Source of the DNA: Clostridia bacterium
GTDB lineage: Bacteria > Bacillota_A > Clostridia > Christensenellales > Aristaeellaceae
Assembly (NCBI GenBank): GCA_017397695.1
Contig: JAFQIF010000162.1
Span: 1-5,512 of the forward strand
Direction: 5' to 3'
Length of the DNA: 5,512 nucleotides
The notes beneath the pieces were generated by a model that had not been told where the DNA came from, ran no database searches, and worked only from the letters and a program-made list of their open reading frames with translations. This document shows, piece by piece, positions 1 to 4,062 of this stretch; within the stretch, counting starts at the first letter, position 1, and every line of letters begins with the position of its first letter. The position numbers and the translations under genes are program-made.

Positions 1-743
1 CGGCCGGCCTCGCGCACGTCGTCGGGCAGATCCTTAACGATGTAGTACAGGGAGTTGTCGTTGTCATTGACGATCTCCATGATGGACATGGGGGTCACGT
101 TGCCGGTTTCAAACATGGGCTCGCCGTTGGAATCGATGATGGCGTCGTAGGTGTGAACAGTGCCGTTGACGAACTCCTCCATGATGTAAAGGACGTCGTC
201 CTTGGTGGCGTAGAAGTAGTCAAAGTCCGCGTCGCTCTTCAGCTTGTAGGTGCAGGAAGCGCCCACGCCGTTGTCCGGCTTGACGATGACCGGGTAGCCG
301 ACCTCAGAGATGAACTTCTTGCAGCCCTCATAGTCGTACACCAGATGATAGCGGGCGGTCTTGATGCCGGCCTTGGCATAGTACGCCTTCATCTTGGACT
401 TGTACTTGACCGCGTCCATGTCGCTCGCCTGGAAGCCGGTGGTGATGTTGAAGGCGGTGCGCAGGGCGGCGTCCTTCTCCAGCCAGTACTCGTTGTTGCT
501 CTCCAGCCAGTCGATCTTACCATGCTTGTAGGTCAGGAACGCGACGGCGCGGAACACTTCGTCATAGTTCTCCAGGGAGGAGACCTTGTAGTACTCGTTC
601 AGGGAATCCTTGAGCTCCGGCATCAGCTGGTCATACGGGCAGTCGCCGATACCCAGCACGTTCATGCCATTGCGCTTGAGCTCAGCGCAGAACTTCCAGT
701 AGTTGGTCGGGAAGTTCGGAGAAATGAAAACAAAATTCTTCAT
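1..743 (-). CDS. ATP-grasp domain protein, carbamoyl-phosphate-synthase-like (3' end cut by window edge)
   Basis: The reading frame starts with ATG at 743-741 and is open for 247 codons to the left edge without a stop, so the C-terminus is missing. It opens with MKNFVFISPNFPTNYWKFC, a nucleotide-binding-like pre-ATP-grasp fold (about residues 1-110). The ATP-grasp domain follows: the lysine strand and glycine-rich loop VIVKPDNGVGAS (residues 152-163) and the acidic strand IMEEFVNGTVHTYDAII (about 190-206) are the usual ATP-binding signatures. Family members catalyse ATP-dependent ligation of a carboxylate, through an acyl phosphate, to an amine or thiol; the substrate here is unknown. No signal peptide is seen, so it should be cytosolic. 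The Shine-Dalgarno AAGGAG (752-757 on the plus strand) lies 8 nt before the start. It is the third gene of a leftward cluster with two esterases. Codons end mostly in C or G (AAC, TAC, AAG), more strongly than in the plus-strand genes. Family members are often near 400 residues, so perhaps 150 are missing. Confidence 0.85.
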   Translation of the reverse strand, partial: MKNFVFISPNFPTNYWKFCAELKRNGMNVLGIGDCPYDQLMPELKDSLNEYYKVSSLENYDEVFRAVAFLTYKHGKIDWLESNNEYWLEKDAALRTAFNITTGFQASDMDAVKYKSKMKAYYAKAGIKTARYHLVYDYEGCKKFISEVGYPVIVKPDNGVGASCTYKLKSDADFDYFYATKDDVLYIMEEFVNGTVHTYDAIIDSNGEPMFETGNVTPMSIMEIVNDNDNSLYYIVKDLPDDVREAG

Positions 744-787
744 GGAAAACTCTCCTTAAATATACTTTGTCAAATAGTAAGAAATCA

Positions 788-817
788 GTTTCCGGGCGCC
801 TGCTGCGCGAAGGAAAC
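788..817. repeat. Hairpin repeat copy 1 (30 bp)
   Basis: An imperfect palindrome with outer arms GTTTCC (788-793) and GGAAAC (812-817), a perfect 6-bp stem. An inner GCGC/GCGC stem (796-799 with 805-808) closes a 5-nt loop, and an asymmetric purine-rich internal loop (GG against GAA) lies between the two stems. It shares 22 of 30 positions with the copy at 858-887. It lies in the gap between the second esterase gene and the ATP-grasp gene, so it would be transcribed as RNA 45 nt upstream of the ATP-grasp start. No run of U follows it on either strand, so it is not a typical terminator. Confidence 0.75.
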
Positions 818-820
818 GGG

Positions 821-834
821 TTTGGCAAGCCAAA
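821..834. repeat. Short perfect inverted repeat between the two hairpin copies
   Basis: TTTGGC, AA, GCCAAA is a perfect 6-2-6 palindrome. The 2-nt centre is too tight for a good RNA loop without opening a pair, so it could equally be a DNA-binding half-site pair or part of a larger fold. It lies 78-91 bp upstream of the ATP-grasp start codon. Confidence 0.45.
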
Positions 835-844
835 ACTACTTCGA

Positions 845-905
845 TTCGCCTAGTAAGGTATTGGAGCGCCCTCTGCGCGAACGATACTCTTAGAAGCAAG
901 GCGAA
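845..905. repeat. Hairpin repeat copy 2 with extended arms
   Basis: The 30-bp core at 858-887 has outer arms GTATTG (858-863) and CGATAC (882-887), pairing with one G-T wobble. An inner GCGC/GCGC stem (866-869 with 875-878) carries a 5-nt loop. Relative to copy 1, the outer-stem changes at 860/885 and 863/882 are compensatory (T-A to A-T and C-G to G-C), and 862/883 changes from C-G to T-G. The palindrome extends outwards through TAAG/CTTA (854-857 with 889-892) and TTCGCC/GGCGAA (845-850 with 900-905). A TAGTAAG heptamer precedes both copies (775-781 and 851-857). Confidence 0.7.
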
Positions 906-931
906 GCATAGTGCACGCGGTCTCAGGCCGC

Positions 932-1690
932 TCAGGGATTACCGACGATCATCGGCAGGTAGTGCGCGGTCTGCTTGTACCACCACGGCCAGTCGTGGTT
1001 GACGTCATAACCCCAGAAATTAACGGAAGCATTGATGCCCTTCTGATAGAGCACGCGGCCGAGCCAGCCGGTGCTTTCCTTGAGCACATCTTCCCAGGCA
1101 CCCTGACCGACGCAGATGATGATCTTGTGCTGGTTATACAGGCGGATATACGGATGGTCGTGCGGCATGCCGGCGATGTAGTCGCACGGGCTGTTGGCGT
1201 AAACCAGATCGTCCATGTAGCCGCCGAACGCATCGCGGGAATCATACACGCCGGACAGCGCCAGACAGCTGTCGAACAGGTCCGGACGGCGGAAGATGAG
1301 GTTCGCCGCGTGCTGCGCACCCATGGAGCAGCCGAAGGTCATGATCATCTCCTGATGCCAGTTGCGCTCGCCCGCCAGATGATGGATCTGCGGCACGACC
1401 TCGTCTACGATGTAGTGGAACCAGGCTTCGTGGCGCTCGATGCGCCAGCGGTTGTCGCCGCCGCGGTTGGCCCAGGTCTCGCCGTCGATGGTATCGATGG
1501 AGAAGACCATCACCTTGCCCGCGTCGATCCACGGACGGAAGACATCGTCCATGTGGAAGGCTTCAAAATCCATGAAGCGGCCGGCCTGGCAGGGGATAAA
1601 GAGCACCGGCTTGCCGCGATGGCCGTAAACCTTCATTTCCATATCTCGGCCCAGGCAGTGGGAGTAGTTTCTGAAATAACGAATTTCCAT
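932..1690 (-). CDS. Esterase-family alpha/beta hydrolase
   Basis: A 252-residue serine hydrolase of the esterase superfamily (putative esterase / esterase D group). The nucleophile elbow is FGCSMGA, with Ser122 as the likely nucleophile. A histidine in GYDVNHDWPWW (His232) sits where the catalytic His belongs, and an acidic pair in GQGAWED (Glu200, Asp201) follows the expected late strand. An early strand KPVLFIPCQAGRFMDFE (27-43) could supply the oxyanion hole. No signal peptide is seen, so it is probably cytosolic. The substrate is unknown. The ATG at 1690 follows AAAGGAG with 7-nt spacing. The start lies 25 nt after the stop of the upstream esterase gene, so the two are surely co-transcribed, and the ATP-grasp gene follows after 188 nt. 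It is not a duplicate of its neighbour: outside the GxSMG elbow the two proteins look quite different. Lipase or acyltransferase activity is possible; family-level confidence is high and the reaction is unassigned. Confidence 0.88.
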   Translation of the reverse strand: MEIRYFRNYSHCLGRDMEMKVYGHRGKPVLFIPCQAGRFMDFEAFHMDDVFRPWIDAGKVMVFSIDTIDGETWANRGGDNRWRIERHEAWFHYIVDEVVPQIHHLAGERNWHQEMIMTFGCSMGAQHAANLIFRRPDLFDSCLALSGVYDSRDAFGGYMDDLVYANSPCDYIAGMPHDHPYIRLYNQHKIIICVGQGAWEDVLKESTGWLGRVLYQKGINASVNFWGYDVNHDWPWWYKQTAHYLPMIVGNP

Positions 1691-1715
1691 GGATAAGCTC
1701 CTTTATCAGCTGTAT

Positions 1716-2477
1716 TCAAACCAGTCCCAGACACGCCATGAACACGGGCGCCTGCTCTTCCCAGCAGGCTTCGCTGTGTACACCGTGGGGGACAATGCGG
1801 AAGGTAAGGTTCACACCCTGGCTGTAGAGCGACTGGAAGACGCTGGGCAGGATGCCGGCGGTTTCTTCGTGATTGCTCATCTCGTCTGCGCCGTAGTCCA
1901 TGTACACGATCGTATCGGGGCCAAAGCGCGCACGCTTGAGCATGCGGCGTACCTTACCGGGATCGACCCAGAGACTGGGCGAGAGGCAGGCGGCGCGGGA
2001 GAACGTGTCGTTGTAATGGCAGGCAGCATACAGGCTCAGCAGACCGCCCATGGACGAGCCGGCAATGGCGGTATGCTCGCGATCGGGCAGCGTGCGGAAG
2101 TACTTGTCGATCTGCGGCTTGAGCGTTCCGGTCATCCAGTCCATCATGATCCGGCCCCGACCTTCGATTTCGCCCAGCGAGGACTCCTCGTGCGTGAAGG
2201 GCGAGTATTCGCACAGGCGATGATTACCAATGCGGTTGCTCTCCACGGCGACGATGATCACCGGCGTCTGTGTTCGGTTCATGTAGTCGTACATCCGCCA
2301 TGAGCGGCCGAAGGACGCCTCGCTGTCCAGAAATATATTCTGACCGTCGAGCATATACAGCACGGGAAAGCGTGCCTCAGGCTTCTCGTCGTAGGCGCGG
2401 GGCAGATACAGATAAGCGCGGCGCTTGAGCCCCGCAGGCTGAAGCTGCGGGATCGTCAATTCCCAGGTATGAAGCAA
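1716..2477 (-). CDS. Esterase D-like alpha/beta hydrolase (putative esterase, TTG start)
   Basis: A 253-residue hydrolase of the putative esterase family (enterochelin esterase / esterase D type). Family marks are LKRRAYLYLPRAYD (17-30), FPVLYMLDGQNIF (37-49), the nucleophile elbow AGSSMGG with Ser142, LSPSLW (165-170), the strand MDYGADE ending in candidate acid Asp198/Glu199, and PHGVHSEACWEEQ with His234 as the catalytic His. Relatives hydrolyse carboxylic esters such as siderophore trilactones, acetyl or feruloyl groups and S-formylglutathione; which applies here cannot be told. There is no signal peptide, so it is likely cytosolic. The start is TTG at 2477: GGAGG (2485-2489 on the plus strand) lies 7 nt before it, and an in-frame stop at 2493-2495 excludes any longer ATG form. 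It is the first gene of the leftward cluster, about 70 nt after the predicted transcription start, and is followed 25 nt later by the second esterase. Confidence 0.88.
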   Translation of the reverse strand: MLHTWELTIPQLQPAGLKRRAYLYLPRAYDEKPEARFPVLYMLDGQNIFLDSEASFGRSWRMYDYMNRTQTPVIIVAVESNRIGNHRLCEYSPFTHEESSLGEIEGRGRIMMDWMTGTLKPQIDKYFRTLPDREHTAIAGSSMGGLLSLYAACHYNDTFSRAACLSPSLWVDPGKVRRMLKRARFGPDTIVYMDYGADEMSNHEETAGILPSVFQSLYSQGVNLTFRIVPHGVHSEACWEEQAPVFMACLGLV

Positions 2478-2484
2478 TTGAACG

Positions 2485-2489
2485 CCTCC
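2485..2489 (-). promoter_or_regulatory. Shine-Dalgarno site that fixes the TTG start of the first esterase
   Basis: GGAGG read on the minus strand, 7 nt before the TTG at 2477. No ATG or GTG lies in frame between the upstream stop (2493-2495) and this TTG, so the site supports the non-ATG start. Confidence 0.75.
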
Positions 2490-2496
2490 AAATCAG

Positions 2497-2519
2497 TATG
2501 CGAAATATCTTTGCGCATA
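2497..2519 (-). other. Leader hairpin upstream of the first esterase
   Basis: In the roughly 70-nt leader of the minus-strand transcript, TATGCG (2514-2519) and CGCATA (2497-2502) form a 6-bp stem around an 11-nt loop, ending 7 nt before the Shine-Dalgarno site. An alternative stem ATAGG/CCTAT further upstream would compete for the same bases. No known riboswitch class is recognisable and no terminator-like U-run follows, so a regulatory role is only a possibility. Confidence 0.35.
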
Positions 2520-2553
2520 GGAAATACACCCTATCCGAAGAGATATGCATGTA

Positions 2554-2582
2554 AGTATAAAACAGCGCGGGCGCTGTGTCAA
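2554..2582 (-). promoter_or_regulatory. Sigma-A promoter of the esterase/ATP-grasp cluster
   Basis: On the minus strand, -35 TTGACA (2582-2577) and -10 TATACT (2559-2554) are separated by exactly 17 bp. The -35 hexamer is perfect and the -10 has one mismatch to TATAAT. An A/T-rich stretch lies just upstream of the -35. Transcription should begin near 2547, leaving about a 70-nt leader before the TTG at 2477. Confidence 0.85.
2562..2577. promoter_or_regulatory. Candidate operator: perfect palindrome in the promoter spacer
   Basis: ACAGCGC, GG, GCGCTGT is a perfect 7-2-7 inverted repeat filling the spacer between -35 and -10 and overlapping the last base of the -35 box. A dimeric repressor bound here would block RNA polymerase. 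The cognate regulator is not encoded in the window, and the motif does not match an operator I can name. The position and symmetry are seen directly; the regulatory role is inferred. Confidence 0.6.
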
Positions 2583-2669
2583 TTCAAAAACTGCTGAAAA
2601 AGCTGATTTTTGTTGAGTTTTTCCCCGCTGTGCTGGCGCTTATGGGCAGATGGGTCAATGACGCAGCGG

Positions 2670-2698
2670 TTGACAGACGGTAGGGGCGAATCTATAAT
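2670..2698 (+). promoter_or_regulatory. Consensus sigma-A promoter of the Mbeg1-like gene
   Basis: TTGACA (2670-2675), 17 bp, TATAAT (2693-2698): both hexamers match the consensus exactly. The expected transcription start near 2704-2706 leaves a 5' leader of about 39 nt before ATG 2744, and would leave an ATG at 2711 almost without a leader. It diverges from the esterase promoter; the two -35 boxes are 87 bp apart. No clear palindromic operator overlaps it. Confidence 0.88.
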
Positions 2699-2729
2699 CA
2701 AAACATAAGCATGCTGCTTGGATATGGAA

Positions 2730-2736
2730 GAGAGGG
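2730..2736 (+). promoter_or_regulatory. Shine-Dalgarno site that fixes the start at 2744
   Basis: GAGAGGG lies 7 nt before ATG 2744. The earlier in-frame ATG at 2711 has no such site and sits only a few bases from the predicted transcription start, so 2744 is preferred. Confidence 0.65.
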
Positions 2737-2743
2737 AAATGCA

Positions 2744-3934
2744 ATGGCCAATATGATCGATTATGTGCAGTGGCGGGGAGATATTCCGCTGGGCCAGGTG
2801 CCGTTGGGCGCAGTGGATGCGCTGATTCTCAGCTACCTGTCCTATATGCCCTTTGATGGTCTGGTGTCCGAGGCCTTCTCGCTGGAGGGCGCGCTTTTGT
2901 CGGTTGCGGCAGAGTATTTTCTGGAACACGGGCTGTCCAGCTCGTGCATGATCGAGTCGGTCAGGGAGGACTGCCTGCTGCTGGAGGCCGTGCGCAATTC
3001 CGAGCGCTTTGGCACAATGCGCCTGACGGGCTATGTGAATCGCTATGACGAGGAAACCGAGGAGCAGTTTTCGGCGATCACCTTCCTGCCGCCGGTCGGT
3101 CCGGCCGTCGTTGCGTTCCGCGGCACGGATTCCACCGTCGTCGGCTGGAAAGAAGATTTTAATATGAGCTTTGCCGGCGAGGTGCCCGCGCAGGGCGCTG
3201 CGCTGGATTATATTGTGCGCGCATCGGAGGCGCTTCCTATGCCTGCTATCCTGTGCGGCCATTCCAAGGGCGGCAATCTGGCGGCCTATGCGGGCATCTT
3301 TGCGCCGGATCGTGTGCAGGAGCGCGTGATCTGCGTGTACAATTTTGATGGACCGGGTTTCAATGAATCCGTAATCGCATCACCGGAATTCCATCAGATC
3401 AATATGCGTATCCATACCTTTGTGCCTCAGTCGTCGCTTATCGGCATTCTGCTGTGGCATGCGGAGCCATTTATCGTTGTGCGCAGCGATGCAGGCGGAC
3501 TCTTTCAGCATAATCCGTATACCTGGCAGATCATGGGCGGACGCTTTATCACCGTGCCTGAGCGCACGCGAGAGAGCCGCCTGGCGGAGGATACGATTAA
3601 AACCTGGCTGTCCGGGCTGGATACGCAGGAGCGCAAGCGCGTTATTGACGGCGTGTACGGTGTGCTCAGCGCATCGGATGGGCGGAATATTTCTGATCTC
3701 TTTGAGGGAAAGAATGTCCGTGCGATCCTGCGCGCCGTATCCTCTATGGACGAGGAGACGAAGGAAGTTATCGTTGATGCGTTTAAGCGTCTCGGCGGAT
3801 CGCTCAAGGAGACGCTGCCGGAGTGGTTTGAGGAGACCGCCGGACAGATCCGCACGATGATCGCGCAGCGCAGCAGCGAAAGAAAGCTGGAAAAACTTGC
3901 CGAAAAGAACAGGGACTGGGAAGAAAAGGCCTGA
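2744..3934 (+). CDS. Mbeg1-like (DUF2974) alpha/beta hydrolase
   Basis: A 396-residue protein recognised as the Mbeg1-like / DUF2974 family of lipase-like alpha/beta hydrolases, common in Firmicutes. The family N-terminus NMIDYVQWRGDIPL and LSYLSYMPFDG (about 3-40) is followed by the class-3-lipase-like strand VVAFRGTDST (122-131), nucleophile elbow CGHSKGGNLA (Ser174), NFDGPGF with candidate acid Asp202, and FQHNPYTWQ with candidate His256, giving a plausible complete Ser-Asp-His triad. The C-terminal 110 residues are charged and probably helical (KRVIDGVYGVLSA onward). No signal peptide or membrane segment is evident. The family name comes from a mucus-binding report, but the fold implies hydrolysis of lipid or ester substrates; the substrate is unknown. 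The start at 2744 rests on its GAGAGGG site and the promoter at 2670-2698. An exported SH3b protein gene follows 128 bp later on the same strand. Confidence 0.9.
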   Translation: MANMIDYVQWRGDIPLGQVPLGAVDALILSYLSYMPFDGLVSEAFSLEGALLSVAAEYFLEHGLSSSCMIESVREDCLLLEAVRNSERFGTMRLTGYVNRYDEETEEQFSAITFLPPVGPAVVAFRGTDSTVVGWKEDFNMSFAGEVPAQGAALDYIVRASEALPMPAILCGHSKGGNLAAYAGIFAPDRVQERVICVYNFDGPGFNESVIASPEFHQINMRIHTFVPQSSLIGILLWHAEPFIVVRSDAGGLFQHNPYTWQIMGGRFITVPERTRESRLAEDTIKTWLSGLDTQERKRVIDGVYGVLSASDGRNISDLFEGKNVRAILRAVSSMDEETKEVIVDAFKRLGGSLKETLPEWFEETAGQIRTMIAQRSSERKLEKLAEKNRDWEEKA

Positions 3935-3946
3935 TCCTTTCGTTTT
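3925..3946 (+). terminator. Weak terminator-like hairpin at the end of the Mbeg1-like gene
   Basis: AAAGG (3925-3929) and CCTTT (3936-3940) form a 5-bp stem across the stop codon with a 6-nt loop, followed by the U-rich CGTTTTGTTG. The stem is short and A/U-rich, so termination would be partial at best, and read-through into the next gene is quite possible. Confidence 0.25.
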
Positions 3947-3954
3947 GTTGATAT

Positions 3955-3960
3955 AAGGAG
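3955..3960 (+). promoter_or_regulatory. Orphan Shine-Dalgarno sequence
   Basis: AAGGAG is a perfect ribosome binding site, but no ATG, GTG or TTG opens a credible frame at a suitable distance downstream. The hairpin cluster begins 8 bp later. It may be the original site of the downstream gene, separated by insertion of the hairpin cluster, or a chance match. Confidence 0.35.
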
Positions 3961-3967
3961 AGGGACG

Positions 3968-4038
3968 TTAGGGCTGCCGCCCTAAAAACCCGCTTGAGGG
4001 ACGCTGTCCCTCAAACTCCCTTCTTCGCTTCGCGGGGA
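3968..4038. repeat. Intergenic hairpin cluster
   Basis: Two perfect G+C-rich hairpins in a row: TTAGGGC/GCCCTAA with a TGCC loop (3968-3985) and TTGAGGGAC/GTCCCTCAA with a GCT loop (3994-4014). A looser third stem pairs TCCC (4017-4020) with GGGGA (4034-4038) around TTCTTCGCTTCGC. No T-run follows on either strand, so this is not a normal intrinsic terminator. From general familiarity, similar runs of GGGACGCTGTCCC-type hairpins recur between genes in gut clostridia, which suggests a dispersed repeat family; that recurrence was not checked here. It may stabilise or process the mRNA between the two plus-strand genes. Confidence 0.7.
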
Positions 4039-4047
4039 AATAAGATG

Positions 4048-4056
4048 AAGGAAGGG
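4048..4056 (+). promoter_or_regulatory. Shine-Dalgarno site that fixes the start at 4063
   Basis: AAGGAAGGG lies 6 nt before ATG 4063. The in-frame ATG at 4045 has only GGGGAAATAAG upstream and would add six residues in front of an otherwise standard signal peptide, so 4063 is preferred. Confidence 0.6.
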
Positions 4057-4062
4057 CAGAAG

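Noticed and set aside
763..775. Separate promoter for the ATP-grasp gene (TTGACA and TATATT just before its ribosome binding site)
   Set aside because: The TTGACA and TATATT hexamers on the minus strand are only a few bases apart, far short of the 16-18 bp spacing required.
153..893. Plus-strand open frame of 246 codons
   Set aside because: It lies antisense to the ATP-grasp gene and runs on through the hairpin repeats. It has no ribosome binding site, its protein is a Val/Leu/Asp/His-rich mirror of the real frame, and the ATP-grasp motifs are on the other strand.
788..905. CRISPR array or tRNA-like gene in the gap before the ATP-grasp gene
   Set aside because: There are only two copies, they are diverged, self-complementary and 70 bp apart, and the sequence between them does not behave as a spacer. 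No tRNA cloverleaf with TTC loop and acceptor stem can be drawn.
911..2303. Plus-strand open frames opposite the two esterase genes (911-1696 and 1689-2303)
   Set aside because: They are antisense shadows caused by G/C-rich third positions. The minus-strand frames have complete catalytic motifs and strong ribosome binding sites, while these have neither.
2711..2743. Upstream ATG extending the Mbeg1-like protein by 11 residues
   Set aside because: It has no Shine-Dalgarno sequence and lies only a few bases after the predicted transcription start; ATG 2744 has GAGAGGG at 7 nt.
2579..3262. Minus-strand open frame overlapping the Mbeg1-like gene
   Set aside because: It reads backwards through the Mbeg1-like coding sequence and its promoter, ends inside the divergent promoter region and shows no recognisable domain.
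3420..3860. Frames inside and opposite the Mbeg1-like gene (3420-3860 plus, 3505-3855 minus)
   Set aside because: Arg/Ser-rich shadow translations inside a gene with a clear family match.
3968..4014. Intrinsic terminator for the Mbeg1-like gene
   Set aside because: The hairpins are strong, but neither is followed by a U-run on the plus strand (AAAAACC and ACTCCC follow), so they are reported as repeats.
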